DNA of 64,000 nt from Karalla daura (GCA_029224185.1 CM055207.1:14277791-14341790), one strand, 5' to 3'; shown: positions 1-17,056, counted from the stretch's first letter. The notes: a model not told the origin generated them from the sequence alone. Program-made: numbers and translations.

Positions 1-277
1 CAGCTCCAAACCTAACCTAAAACTTTCAAAAAGTTACGGAGTGATTTGGGAAAATCCTCCAAGCGTGGAAGGCACAGCGACATCAGCTCAGATGACTCTG
101 TGGGCAGCAGTGACTGATTTTCCTAAAAGTTTGAGTTGGTTGCTTCATGCTAAAAGGGTAAAGCAATCCAAGTCGGACCAGTTTGCATGTTTTGCCTGTG
201 CATGTTCCCGGTTTCCCAAAGTAGTCAATTTTCCTGGAGATGCTAATTTGCCCCCAGGTGAGAGTCAGTGAGCAAAG

Positions 278-590
278 GGTGTCTGCCTCCCAGTTTCAGT
301 CCAAGTGGCAGACACCCTTGCTACATTCAAGAGTAGACTTAAAACCCTCCTATTTAAAAGGGCTTATAGGTAGTTAGACCTTCACCCTGGGCCAGCCGAA
401 TGAGCCAGTGATGTCTATCTCACACTTACACACTTTTCTCCTCATCCCCGTTGCTTTCTCATGCTTATGGGGTCCTGTTTAGTTTTGTTGAGCTCTGCTC
501 TATATATGTTGCTCATTGATTTGTTCATGTAGAGTGTCTTGAGATAACGTTATGAGCAGAGTTATTCTGTCATAATAAAAAATGGAATTT
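278..590 (+). mobile_element. 3' end of an L2/Rex-type non-LTR retrotransposon, 5'-truncated
   Basis: The frame from about 278 to 373 ends in ATFKSRLKTLLFKRAYR followed by TAG. This 'FKSRLKT-LF--AY' ending is the usual C-terminus of L2/Maui/Rex-like reverse transcriptase ORFs in fish. It is followed by about 200 bases of 3' UTR with 'gtcttgagataac' and an AATAAA at 574-579, matching the tail style of these LINEs. No reverse transcriptase core lies upstream, so the copy is cut at its 5' end, as is typical when target-primed reverse transcription stops early. The family name comes from recalled consensus features, not from a search. It is a dead fragment with no coding capacity. Confidence 0.65.
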
Positions 591-1565
591 CTTGGCATAC
601 AGCTACCACAGCTTCCGCTCCATTGTGCAAGTCTACATTGTAAAGGGACAAATGAATGGACCTTGAATTTCAATCACCTGTTTGCATGCCCGCATTTCTG
701 CCAATGGGTTGACCCAACAGTTTGTGCTAGCTATGAAAACAACCGCTGGGAAAGAAAGTGCTGTTTTCCTGTCACGTTTCGACTTGGCACACCTGGTGAA
801 GCACCTGTTAATGGCTGCCTTTCAGTTTAAGCATCCCAGTAATCATGGCCGGTACAAAACCCAGACCCTGACCTTGAAACACTGAGAAGAAATACAGCCG
901 TTAAAACCATTATTAATTACAGCCGCATGTGTTTTTCACACTGTGACAAAATGTCAAAGTGTTCAGTTATCCAACCCCACCAGGGTCATGAATAAACGCC
1001 GGCATCAGGTTGTGCTGGCCTTCATCCTGGCGTCTTCATTTCTTATGATGAAAAATTATTAACAAGAAACAAATGTAAAGTCAATAACACAAGCAAAATA
1101 TTCTATTCAAATTCAGCTCTTCATGAACGCAGTCTACCACACAAAGGACAGAAACAGTGAAATATGTCACCAATGACAAACAATATTTTGCAATTCAGAT
1201 TGTCAGTCACCTTGTTTTTCTTTCAGCACATTGTCATGTCGCCCCTCAAAAATCGAATCCTTCAAAATGCTCTGCGCATGCACATCCTTATTGCACATGC
1301 AGGAAGTCGTGGAGAAGTCACACTCCACACATATGGCGCCTAACTAATGCATGCAGTGACAAATGTTTGCGCGACCCTGATGCTGATCCTCACACACGCC
1401 TGACATCGCAGTTGTGCCGATGCGGAGCTGCCGCAGGTGATTCACGACCCCACTCTTTCTCTCAGGGTCACATCTGAAGGGAAGGTGCGGAGTTCGACAG
1501 CGATCTGCACCTCCGTGCGGTCTACGCCACGATTAATTATTGAGGTCAAAACCAAGCCTTTAAAG
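591..1565. other. Intergenic, no gene seen
   Basis: Mixed-composition DNA without a supported exon. Two overlapping short frames at 582-885 show no family resemblance and no splice or promoter context. Nothing else was recognised. Confidence 0.6.
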
Positions 1566-1818
1566 GCAGGGAATAAACTCTGGACAGGTGTCCAGTCTGT
1601 CACAGGGCACACACGCACCGTTCACACTCACAACTAGGGGGAAGATTTGAGTTTGAATGCGTGTTTTCAGACCATGGGAGAAAACCACATATCCTGGAGA
1701 AAATCCACGTGCTCATGGGGAGAGCATGCAAACTCCACACTGAAACGGATTCAAACCAGTTACCTTCGTGCTGGGAGGAGACAGTCTTATCCAACCACTG
1801 TGTCGCCCTGCATCACAG
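1566..1818 (-). repeat. tRNA-headed dispersed repeat (fish SINE-like), copy 1
   Basis: The copy reads 'ctggacaggtgtccagtctgtcacaggg', then 'ttcacactcacaact', 'gggagaaaaccacat', 'catgcaaactccacac' and 'ggattcaaaccag', and ends 'ccaaccactgtgtcgccctg'. The same phrases in the same order recur at other places in this window. Read on the minus strand the head carries an A-box-like block and a B-box-like GGTTTGAATCC, so it is tRNA-derived in appearance. It is the most complete minus-orientation copy. The exact Repbase family was not determined. Confidence 0.75.
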
Positions 1819-6347
<4,529 letters not shown>

Positions 6348-6435
6348 CCTAAGGGTAGGTCATGATTATCACAATGAATAATTACTTACATTGGTGATTA
6401 ACCTTCATTTTCATTTGCAATATTGACTCAAACTA

Positions 6436-6497
6436 ACAAAATGAATGTACTCATGGCACCATATTACTGTATGGTGCCATGAGTACATTCATTTTGT
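6436..6497. repeat. Perfect inverted repeat, 28-bp arms, 6-base loop
   Basis: The left arm at 6436-6463 (starting acaaaatgaatgtactcatg) is the exact reverse complement of 6470-6497. The two are separated only by ttactg. There is no mismatch in 28 pairs. The arms are not simple sequence. The hairpin lies 91 bases after the AC repeat. It could be a recent template-switch inversion, a small foldback element, or a cloning or assembly snap-back. A perfectly paired 28-bp stem is less typical of a conserved pre-miRNA, which usually has bulges. Confidence 0.95.
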
Positions 6498-8251
6498 GGA
6501 GATGATGTGGACTGGAGGCACCATGTACTGTGTATCATATAATCTGTATCCACACACCCAACACTGGACAGAGGTCTCCACTGGGAATCATTTTTTTTTA
6601 TTTAACATGCTGGATTTCAAGTCTCTACTTGCTTACATGGCAGCCACAGCTCATTCATCTCAGATACATCAGAGCGCGACTCTGAACTTGACCTTTGTCG
6701 ATACAGTTTAACACCTCAGTGATAAGCATGGATAAGCAATTAGTGAATTACTGAAATGAATACTCCAACGAAATGTCTCTGTAAAATAAATCTGGTGGAG
6801 TCAAAGTCGCAGTCCGCTGAAACTTCTGGACAAGAGCATCGAGAGGAGAATGTGGTCTATGAGCGAGAACAGGAGGATTTCTGCCCATTTCCCCAAAGCG
6901 GAAGCAAAAGTAGCAGCGGGAATAAAAATACCAATATCTCTTAAAAAAAAAATCCCAACATGAAATCTCAGGGGGCTCTGCAGACACCTGCATGCTCATC
7001 ACATCTGTTGTTTCAGGGAAACAAATTACCTTTAAGATGCTGCAAAATTACCATTTCCTTTTCCTCAATCTACCTCTCTCTCTGTGCCTTTTCTCACGCC
7101 GTATGCGTTGCAGTGGCCTGCGGTGAGGGATTGTTTTCTCAATGATTTGTGCAGTGGAGCTGGTTTTTGTACAATACAGTGCTGACTGCAGCCTTGAGGG
7201 GAGAGCGCAGGGACAGCTACAGTACATTGATTTTGCCGAGCATGTATTCCATCTTACAACAAAAAAAAAGAAAAAAAAGAGAGAGAACGGGAAAGGGAAA
7301 GCTGCTTGAGGTCCTGAAGTAGCAGTGATTGCCTCGGAGAAACCCAAGCGGCCCCTCGACTTCCTCGGAATCTCAAATATTACTCACGCTGTATAACCAA
7401 CGACACATCTGGAGATATTTTTGTCCCGGACTCGTTTGGAAATCAATGAGACAGATAGATACGTACGTGATAGCGTGGTGCGTAATGCAGTGAATTATAA
7501 CGGCTGGCGTGACAATGGAAATGAACCTGTCGACAAATTACCCCCGCAGAATGCAATTTATTCCACCATGTTCGCCGGCCGCGTTCTCCAAGAGCTAATC
7601 AGAATAAATAATACCAGAGCGAACCAACGAGCGGCTCAAGAGGTGTGACAAAGTGATTACCCGTCAAACATGTTGGCCAGCGCGCCACATTAACTGTGGC
7701 TTAACTTTGTGGCCGCCAGATGAATCGCAAATTGTCTTGTTCTGCCACCAAAACAACAAGTGTATTAATATGATTTATATATACAATGGCGTTGATGGGC
7801 TTTTTTGCCTGAACGTTCCCGCAGCACTGCAGGGCGATTCTGTCGGCAGATTGTGTGCGGTGGATTCAAAACGTGTTCCCTGGCGCGCTCCACCTCCCAT
7901 CCATTCCCTTCAAGGTTGTTTTATACTGTTTACCCAGCGAAGAGGCTTCAGAAACGGCTCTTGTGAGGTATTTTTCCTGCCTGGTCCGTGGCGTGGATCT
8001 ATGAAAGGCGGCCCCAGTCGATGAAGCCGCTACTTTGGTCAAAAATGTCTTTTATCTCTACAACCGCTGGATGGATTCTTATGACAGTGACATCCTTGGA
8101 TCACGACGAGCTAAACAATTTTTAGGTTATTTTCTCGAGATATGTGTTTTGCACAGACACCTGTATATCATATTTATAATTTTATGATAACCTTTGATTG
8201 GATATGGCACCACTGACCTCAGTTAATATACTGATGGTGCCCCTGTATGCA
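6498..8251. other. Intergenic stretch without supported genes
   Basis: No supported exon. A purine-rich patch (7258-7290) and several short frames were inspected and none has a recognisable domain. Positions 8041-8130 ('ctctacaaccgctggatggattcttatgacagtgac') resemble a dispersed fish motif starting 'acaaccgctggatggattc', seen as a fragment only; this is recalled rather than searched. Confidence 0.45.
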
Positions 8252-8638
8252 CTTCTCTTCTCTTCTCTTCTCTTCTCTTCTCTTCTCTTCTCTTCTCTCT
8301 CTTCTCTTCTCTTCTCTTCTCTTCTCTTCTCTTCTCTTCTCTTCTCTTCTCTTCTCTTCTCTTCTCTTCTCTTCTCTCCTCTCTCTCCTCTCCTCTCCTC
8401 TCCTCTCCTCTCCTCTCTCTCCTCTCCTCTCCTCTCCTCTCCTCTCCTCTCCTCTCCTCTCCTCTCCTCTCCTCTCCTCTCCTCTCCTCTCCTCTCCTCT
8501 CCTCTCCTCTCCTCTCCTCTCCTCTCCTCTCCTCTCCTCTCCTCTCCTCTCCTCTCCTCTCCTCTCCTCTCCTCTCCTCTCCTCTCCTCTCCTCTCCTCT
8601 CCTCTCCTCTCCTCTCCTCTCCTCTCCTCTCCTCTCCT
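8252..8638. repeat. Two-phase pentamer array (TTCTC)n then (TCCTC)n
   Basis: About 120 bases of TTCTC units change at about 8375 into about 260 bases of TCCTC units. Two or three short 'ctctctc' slips mark the junctions. The plus strand is pure pyrimidine for 387 bases, and the minus strand is pure purine. Both strands give long open frames (Ser-Leu or Arg-Glu-Glu repeats) that are artefacts of the repeat. Mirror-symmetric purine/pyrimidine tracts of this kind can form triplex (H-DNA). Confidence 0.97.
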
Positions 8639-10477
8639 ATGACCAACTCTGCAGTGAACAGTTGTGTTTGTAACATCTCCGATACGGGATGTAACGTGTG
8701 CTCATTCTTGGACTGTGACCGCAAAGTCCAGCTCATGACTTTGCTCCAGAGGTTCTGCAGTTTATCCTGATGCTGTTTTGTGCTATTGGCACAAGTGACA
8801 AAAGCTTGTTTTCGCTTCTTTTTTTTCTAACTTTTTAACTGCGCAGCCGATTTTTGTTCAAGCACCTACTTATTGTTCATCTTGAAACAGTCGCAGAGCT
8901 TTTTTCTTTTGCAGAGAGCCTGTATTTTAGCTGCAGCTGTTTGTGTGGCTGTTCTTTGTATCCCGACCAATTTTCCACTTCATCATTTGAACACTGCTGA
9001 TTGCTGTTTTCTAATGTCCCAATCTCTTTTATTAACTTTTTCGTGATTTCTCAAGCTCGACAGAGTTTTTTCACCGCTGCCTTTAAATGTACTTTCTTCT
9101 CCCTATGACTCAGAAACCAAGCCAGGGCAGCCCTTGATTAAAATCTGCGGGACTCTGCAGAACTCGGGAGCTCATTTGCTATTTATGCACACACATGCAC
9201 AAACACCAATTACAATCAAACAGGTGTGGAAATGTAACCGTAGCAAGTCAACAGGGAACAACCAACATGTACAGTGTGTGTCAACCTTTGTGTATAATAT
9301 TAGCCCAAATAGATCTTTTGATCATGTTCAATTTTCATGATTTAACTTTGATGATTAGAGATATTTTCCAAGAGAAAAAGGCCAGTATTCCACATACTCT
9401 ACCGGGGGGACGAGGTTTATGAGGTAATTTCTTGTTACCTTTTTACTGTGTCGACGAGGACAATCATGTACACATTTTTAAGACTTAATGGGAACAACGG
9501 CAACAGCTATTAGAGATGGAATGACAGCGCCACGTGAGCGTTTACCACAACAGAGGTGGTGTGGATAATCTGTTTTCTCCATTAAAACCTCTGATAACAT
9601 ACCAAACTTAGCACAGATCAGCAATGGATTATAAAGACAAATTATCAGCGAGAACTGTAGTTCATGTTCTGATAGCTCGAGGTGTGTGTTACCTGATGCT
9701 GAATTAATTGATATACCTGGGAAAATGCAGAACGTGATCTTACTCACACACACACACACACACACACAGGTAATAGGCTGTCAAGATACATTTTTTTGCA
9801 TGTTTATTTTAATACAAATTCATTTCTGGACTAATCAGTTGTGTTCCTCCCTATCACAGTCTGGACTGCTTTCCCTAGTCCACAGAAACTTCTGAAATCC
9901 ATCAGAATGGGAATACGCCTCTAGGAGTCCCTCTCTGCAGAAAAAACCTCCCATGCTAACCGTTGCTCTACCTCCCACTCACTGAAAAAAAGAAAATTAA
10001 ATTGCTTTTACATGTCGCATGTCTTACACAGCGTCAACAACTCCATTCAACAAGCTAAAATAACTTTAAAAAAACTGCATTAGAAAACAAGGTCAAAAAT
10101 GTACGTAAAAAGAAAGAAAAAACATATAATGGTGAATCAACTAAAAGCACATATGGGATAAAAGAAGGTCTCAAAAACAGGTTTTAAAGTAATACCTGGC
10201 AGGTCTAAATGTGAGTGGGAGTACAGTGGCCTTCACCAAAAGAAAAAAGAAAAAAACAACATAAAAATGTTTTGGATAATCAATAGGTGCACACAAGTAA
10301 AGCTTGGAAAATATTTGCCTGACATGACGCACTTTATCTGTGGTTACTTGGCATTCAAAATTAGTGATGAATGATAGGGAAAAAGAGTGACATAAGCAAG
10401 AATACAAACTTGTGTACGTGTGTGTATAGAGAACAGGTGCAGAGGCTGTAAAATGATAGTGAGACAAAGCTTTAGAG
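8639..10477. other. Intergenic stretch without supported genes
   Basis: AT-rich DNA with a (CA)12 microsatellite at 9744-9768 and a poly-A-rich zone (9985-10,260). No exon, RNA gene or further transposon piece was recognised. Confidence 0.55.
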
Positions 10478-11210
10478 CAGGGGTCTCATACTGAAATGAG
10501 TCGGGGGCTGCTGTCATTTCAACAGGGGGCCTCTTTAGTGTTTGAGTATCAAAATAAAAGCATGAATCACTGCTAAAGTTTTTTTGCCCCATATTCCAGT
10601 AGTTAATTGAAGCCTTTCATGAACAAGATCTGACAGAACTTCTGCTCATACTGTCTCCATATTTAATAACAACACAAAATAACTTTGAGTTTTGTCTGCA
10701 CATTTTAACAGTTATCTCACTCCCCGACTTATTTTAACATTTTACTCAACGGTCAAATCATTACTGAGTATATTGGCACCTTACATCTTGCCAGATAGCT
10801 GGCAGTACTTCTGCTCACACGCAGGAGCTGAGCCATATTTACTCTGAAGGAGGTTGCAGTGGAATCTCTGTGTACAGCCTCAGGCTGAGCGTCTGTCAGC
10901 CTTGTCCTGCACTCGCTGTTATTAAAGTTCATCGTGGAGAACAGTTTCTCACACATATATGTGCTTCCAAAAAGGCATATTACGCGATTGGAAAAACTCC
11001 GGACAGCTCTGGGAATGCAGGTGGCAGCCCTCTGAGAAAACTCTCCAGCTCAATTTGCAACATGCCAGAGACGGTCTCCACGTCGGTCGGCCCCTTCCCG
11101 GCCGACGTGCAAACGGCTGGAAAGTGGCACGGTGGTCCTTGAAATCAGCCGGTCGCTCATCAAACTCTTGGTTTTCAACAGCGGAGACACGTTCATCGCG
11201 TGAACACAAC
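10478..11210 (-). pseudogene. hAT-superfamily DNA transposon relic, C-terminal transposase remnant
   Basis: Read on the minus strand, this stretch keeps two blocks of the EPM2AIP1/GTF2IRD2-like hAT transposase C-terminus. One is FDERPADFKDHRATFQPF (about 11,182-11,129). The other is STYMCEKLFSTMNFN (about 10,969-10,925), followed by SECRTRLTD, which belongs to the hAT dimerisation region. The blocks lie in different frames with stops between them, so the gene is broken by frameshifts. The end at 10,478 (caggggtctcatactgaaatga) resembles the terminal 'CAGGGGTGTCAAACTCA' of such elements. No matching second terminus was found, so the element is truncated or too worn. It is not expected to be active. 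Confidence 0.8.
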
Positions 11211-11660
11211 TTTCAGCTGTGCCCGCACGTCAAATCTTGTTTACAACAGACAGAAGCACAGGCTGCGAGAGGCAACATGAGCTGTGACTCGGAGAAACAA
11301 AGCCGCGTGTTCGGACGTCCGCGGTTCCTTTGATCCCGCATGTCTCCCAGTGGCTTATACTCCTGGTCCAGCGCTGCCGGTGAGGTAACTCCTGGCATCC
11401 AGTCACGTTGGTATGAGGCGGCTGTAACAGCAGCAGCACTCCCTGCGACTGTGCTGATACCTCCGGCACCCTCCGCCACTCCAACCTGCTCCTTATCTGT
11501 GCTCCGCTAAGCTTTCGGCCACCGCTGATTTGACTTCGACTTAATGTTCATGTGTGCGCTCGCTATGGCCGGATTAGCTCTCCCACAGGAATCTCGGCTG
11601 CTCGCTGCTCCGAGTCTTTAAGCGGTTCCGCCAGGAGCGAAGCCTTTCCCACCCGGCAAA
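11211..11660. other. CpG-rich segment adjoining the hAT relic
   Basis: This block is clearly richer in CpG than its surroundings. It could be the 5' part of the same hAT element, joined to the 3' part by an internal deletion, or unrelated host DNA. Two overlapping minus-strand frames (11,213-11,484) have no recognisable domain. No promoter motif was identified with confidence. Confidence 0.35.
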
Positions 11661-13846
11661 TACAACTGGAGAAATGTTTGCAGTAAACGGTTGGTGCCTC
11701 AACGTAAGAGTCTGAGTGTTTTTTCATTTGAAATTTGGTCGTTTCGAAGCTTCACGACATGCGTCTCCATAAGAACATATCAGCATGTCACACAATGACC
11801 TTCAATAGGGAAAAGTCCCAGCTGTCTCACCTCTGTTGTGTAAGACTAAACCACTGTGCCATACATGCAGTCTCTTGTTCCATATGTGCTGTACTGTTGC
11901 TATATATTTGTCAAAGATTTTCAGCAGCGTATTGCCTGTTGTGATGTAACTGCCAATCTGAGCTGCACAAGTATCATTATATTAATTCATTTATTGTTTT
12001 TGCCGCCGGTGGTGTCAAGAGGCCAGTGACAAAGAGAGGTCTGCGCTTTACGAATGTTGTAAACTGATGGCACGCTGGAGACCTATTTGTTTGGTGAACA
12101 GCACAGTTGCCTCACAGCAAGAAGGTCCCGGTTCAAATCCTATTTGGACGGCGTTTAAACAGTACGTTTTCCAACAGACGCAGATGCAAACACAACACTG
12201 CAGGGTTAAAAGTTAAATAATGGATGGATGGATAATGGCATGCTCAGCACGAGTGAACTATGTGCTTTTTAACAATCACAAAGTAAACTCGAGATCGGAG
12301 AAGCATCATAACAGCTTTTCAACCTTTGCCTGTGTTTTCAGCACATATGCAGCTTCCACACACCCCCTCATCTACTTTGTTTTCCAAATCAGAGTGACAA
12401 AAGCAACAGTGAGCATCACTTTTGCACACAGATATGCATTTATCAACTTTTGGCTTTCTTTATAAGTTAATGAGTCAGACATATTTCAGGCAGTGGATGT
12501 GTGAAATAGGAAAAGATTCAGGTGCACAAAACTTGTCCTAAATGTGTTTGTTTGAGCATTTGTGACAGCAAACTTTTGCTCCAGGTGTTTCCCCTTCCTG
12601 TTGTCTGCCTTGAGCTATACTCTGCTGATGTCCCTGATGTCTGCAGAGACGTACACTCAGAATACACTCTAATAAATGTCTGTTTCAAGCTGAAATGGAG
12701 TCATTTTATAGACACTTCTCTCTAAAAAGGTGCACTTTCCTGTAAGTATGAAAAAAAATCTGTTCAGCACTCCATCCTTAATTGAAAAGCTCTTTGCCTG
12801 AAATGATTTTTGCAAAATTCATGAATTATTGAAACCGTTGAAGAGATGGAGGTAAAGCGGACCAACATGTCAGATCTTTGATCGTAGCAAAAAAGAGACC
12901 CAGACGCTTTTCTTTTCTCACTTCTCACTTTTCACACCGGATGTGGCAAAATACATTTGATTAATTAGATATTCGGCAGCAAACCACTCTGGTTTTCACT
13001 AAGTAGCGATGCCTAATGCCCAAGTCAAATGGACGGCGCCCCATCCCAACTCACCTTGGCCCAATCAGCCTTTAAGAGCAACAAAGTTTCACTGTGACAA
13101 TAATAATGCTAAAAGCTATTGATTAAGACATCACAGTTCCATATTTCGCCTAATTGTTTCTGCAAGCTGCCAGATCAGTGTTCTCTCTTAGACCTGAACA
13201 CAAATGACAAGAAACTCTTTGGAGGAAACCTAATTCTTTTCAAAAAGTGAAGCGCAAGTCTCTGCACATGAGAAGATGAGACACTGTAAAACCGAATTGT
13301 TGTGTCCGGGCAATCCTGCTGCATGCACAGCCATATGTCAGGCAGCAGCTGAAGTTTACGGCTCATAGAACCTCGAATACACCCAATAGCTTAAAATCAA
13401 TTCACTCTTAGGTTTTTATGAGGTCAGTTTTGGGGCAACTCCAGATCAGCGGCAGGACTTCCTGTTGCCAGTTATGGAGCTAATGCATTTAGAATTTTCC
13501 ACAATCCTGAGCCAATTCCCGGGCTTAAGGAATGGAATTTCGAGGTATCCACAGCACAGTGAAAATGGTAACTTATGACTGTAAGATTAACCCATAGTGT
13601 CACATTAGTCAGGAGACCCCATTTTCTATTGGCGCCAGTGACTAATTCCAACTCTAACACCGACAGATCTTTGGAGAGCAGGACAGGACAGATGACAAGG
13701 ATGGCAGACTTGCATTTGGTTCCAATAATGAGGGCTTTGTGAGAGTGAGAGAGACATTTTGTCAGAGAAAGTTGGGGCCGAGAGCCGGAACAGAGAAGGT
13801 GAGCTGATGTGTCATCTGGAGGAGCCGTAACCTGGTTAAAGCTGAT
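11661..13846. other. Intergenic stretch with one SINE-like fragment
   Basis: Apart from the dispersed repeat at 12,088-12,238 nothing with coding or RNA features was recognised. Composition is AT-leaning. Confidence 0.5.
12088..12238 (+). repeat. tRNA-headed dispersed repeat (fish SINE-like), copy 2, internally deleted
   Basis: The head 'acagcacagttgcctcacagcaagaaggtcccggttcaaatcc' carries an A-box-like block and a B-box-like GGTTCAAATCC. The body typical of the other copies is mostly missing and the copy ends in 'taatggatggatggata', the usual GGAT-rich tail. It is in plus orientation, opposite to copy 1. Confidence 0.7.
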
Positions 13847-13923
13847 CAGAGAGAGAGAGAGAGAATGAGAGGGAGAGAGAGCGATAGAGAGAGAGAAAGA
13901 GAGAGAGGGCGAGAGAGAGAGAG
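13847..13923. repeat. (GA)n-rich low-complexity tract
   Basis: Imperfect GA repeats, purine-only for long stretches. A matching TC tract lies at 14,171-14,232, so the two could in principle pair across about 250 bases of unique DNA. Confidence 0.9.
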
Positions 13924-14170
13924 GCGGGTATGTCATGCACAGCACGGAGTCTTTTCTTCTCCTGTTGTCAATTAAAGCAGGCGGCTCTGCACCTGCATGT
14001 GGATGCCAGGCCGGCGCTGCTAGCCAGCATTCACCTCGGCACCAAGCTCGCTGTCCAACCAGCTCTTAATGAGGGGCTTTGTGAGGATAAAGGAGACTGG
14101 CACATATACTCAAGCGCCCATACATGGCAATTAGGGCGAACCAATCCTGTGGAGATCAAGGACTTGCTAC

Positions 14171-14232
14171 TCCCTCTCTGTCTCTCTCTCTCTCTCTCCG
14201 TCTCTTTCTGTCTCTCTCTCTCTCTCTCTCTG
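14171..14232. repeat. (TC)n-rich low-complexity tract
   Basis: Imperfect TC repeats, the complement in composition of the GA tract upstream at 13,847-13,923. Confidence 0.9.
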
Positions 14233-17056
14233 AGGTTCTTTGCTCTTTCTGTGCCGCTTAAGTAAGACTGATGGACAGACATATAGATATGGGATTGCAA
14301 GATTTGCAAATGCGTGGGTTTGGAAGGGACTAACTGTAATCCCTCCAGAATGAATCATAGCTGATGTCTTCCTTACTGGAAATGTTAAATCAAAATTCAT
14401 TCGAACACAGAATTTACATATATCATCAAGGGGCGAATCTTAGAGCAATGTTTTTTTTTTCTTTTCCAGTTTCTTCTTTGTCTTGACAGTTATGGGATTC
14501 ACCAGTTTTATTTTTACAGTTGGCACCAGTACAACAATGAAATAAACATCTGAATATCAAGGCTCAAACAAATATTGTAGGAGTCAATCAAATCAATAGC
14601 CAGCAACTTGACAGTTGAGTCAGTTCCAGGATATAACCTCTGGAAATCCTCGATTAACTGGTTTAAAGTTTTAAGAGAAGGGTGTCGGGCACACGGAGGG
14701 ACACATATTTAATGAGCTGTCTACTGGAATGCAAATTCTTTTTTTTTTTTACTTCAAACACTATCCACCCACAAAATAATCTTGTTTGCAGCAACGTGGG
14801 CTTCACCTCCATTATGTGAGAATGATGCATGGAGGCAGTCAACAGTAGGAATTGACTCCTCAAAGATTCCCCATCTCCATATCTCTACTGTTTTGGCTCT
14901 TTTTTTGCTACCAAGAAGAGAAAATCAAAATTTTCCCAATTTTACCCATCCATGATTTTGTGATGCTGGTGAACACACACACGGGCAGAGTGGCCAACCA
15001 CCACAGCAGTGCCTGGGAAGCATGTGAGGTTTGGAGCAATCCTCAGAGGGCACTCCAGCCATGTTTCCTGATGGCTGCAAGGATCAAGGACCATCCGGTT
15101 GTAAGTGCAATGCTCAAATCTTAAGGCCACAAAAATACTTCCAAATGTATGTAATACCATATAGACACTTTCGTTTCTTTTTTACCAGATGTTTTTTGCA
15201 TGTTTATTCGTAAGTATACTATCACCTTTCCCAACAATTTGAAGCCCACCTAAGGAGTTGCTGTGTCTCAGGGGGCACCAAGGTTGTCCATTTAGAGAAA
15301 GGTGTTCTTGCAGATGTCCATGGAGTGCAGAAAGCAGATGAATAGCTGTTTGCTGTCTAGAGACCTAGACAAGTGGTTACATGTGAGGAAATTGAGAATC
15401 ATGCTGTACAGTGAAAGAGAATTTCCATTAGAGCAGGTAAGCTGAGGCTTGCATGGTGCCATTTGTCACCAGTGTATGAATGTGTGTAAATGTGACTTAT
15501 GTTATAAAAGAAACATGTGTGATAGTTGAGGACGAGAGGAAGCATTACAGTACGTAAGTATACCATTAATCACAGACCAGAGTCTCAAAGTTGAAGTGTG
15601 ATCATGTCTTCATTTTTGTCACCTCTGGCAAACCTGTCTGAGACTTGTCACACCTCTGAAACTGTAGAATTTTGCAGCTGGAGATGTGATTGCAGATAAT
15701 CTACAGGTAAAAGGGTTTTTCCTCCCTAAGCTTTGACTTGAAGATTATTAGATTATTGAAGATTGAAGATTATTATTATTAGATTATTAAGTTTTTGCTG
15801 CCTCTGTTGCTACTTGACAGTACTTCAGTTTACCCCTTTCACGCTTTTCATACTTTTTTGTGCTTTTTAAGGCATTTGTGTCTATGAATGCGATCACCAT
15901 GTTTTAAGAAAAACCCACTTGTGTGCTTTATCCTTCAGACATAATGCCGGCCTTTGAGCAAGGTTCCTTGTGTTTGCTTTCCACACTGATCAACAGCAGA
16001 GATTTGTGCTGCGGCAAGACAAACACAACAAGCGGCGCACAATTCTGGCAGGTACATTAGTGGGTAACAAGAACGGAGAGCAACTCTCCATCCCAAAGCG
16101 AAGATTTTGCTGCAAGACGGGTCTGAGGACAACGTCTGGCGGGCACAGGGAAACCGAAAAACACTCACTGGGAGCAGACAGCGGGAGAGCAGGGAAGGAA
16201 AAGTGCGAGTGAAAAGTTAAAGATGCATTCAGTGGAGAAGTTTGAAAGAAATGACTGCTCATCAATCACCCCTGAGCCGGGAGAGACGATGAAAATCTCT
16301 CTCGATTTGAAAGGCAGACTCCTCCAATTGTCGGTGTTTGCTTTTTTTTTCTTTTTTTTTCAAATGGACAGCCTCCCCCCCGAGAGAAGCAAGGGGGATT
16401 TTCTGAAGTCATTCCCGAGACGTGGAAAAGCCAAACTGGGGGTCTTGTCACTCACAGGTCCGATGTGAACGACGTGAACCGGTGCTGAAAGCAAACCTCT
16501 TTGCAGGATCGTTCCGGCGTGACAGATGTTTTTTTCCTCCATTTTTTTTTGCATTTTTCACGCATGAAAGCAAACACATTTAATGTTATCTCGGAGGCAA
16601 TTTTCGCATGCACGACACGTGGTGACCACATTTATGAATCCTTCTCTCGCCTTATACCTGCCAGGCCTCAAAAACGACTTCCAACATGTCTAATTCAGTC
16701 GGTGAGGGTGATCCATCACCGTGATTGAGAAGATAACAAACATGTTTTGCCAAGTTGCACAAAAACACAGTGAATCATGGCGCACCGGTACCCAGCCTGT
16801 GGTTATCATGCTTCTAACCAAGCATGTAATTGTATGACGACTGCCAAGCTGCAATGACACTGTGTTCTCTTTGCTCTTTAATTTTCTCCCCCCGTATATG
16901 TTTTCAATACAGAAAGAAATGCTCCAGTGCTCTAACTGCACATGCCAAATCAATCCCTAATGTCAGCTGTAATTGCTTTAATATCGAAGACAAATTTGTG
17001 CAATCGAGTATATTTTGCCAGGAACACTGTGTTCAGAGATGCAGCCCATGACGTTA
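14233..17056. other. Intergenic stretch without supported genes
   Basis: No supported exon. A short imperfect 'gattatt' repeat lies at about 15,745-15,790. Other short frames lack domains or splice context. Confidence 0.5.

Noticed and set aside
8182..8770. Long Ser-Leu and Arg-Glu-Glu frames
   Set aside because: Produced by the pentamer repeat array, not by genes.
11213..11484. Two minus-strand frames as a transposase N-terminus
   Set aside because: No BED zinc finger or other hAT N-terminal motif could be seen; left as unassigned CpG-rich DNA.
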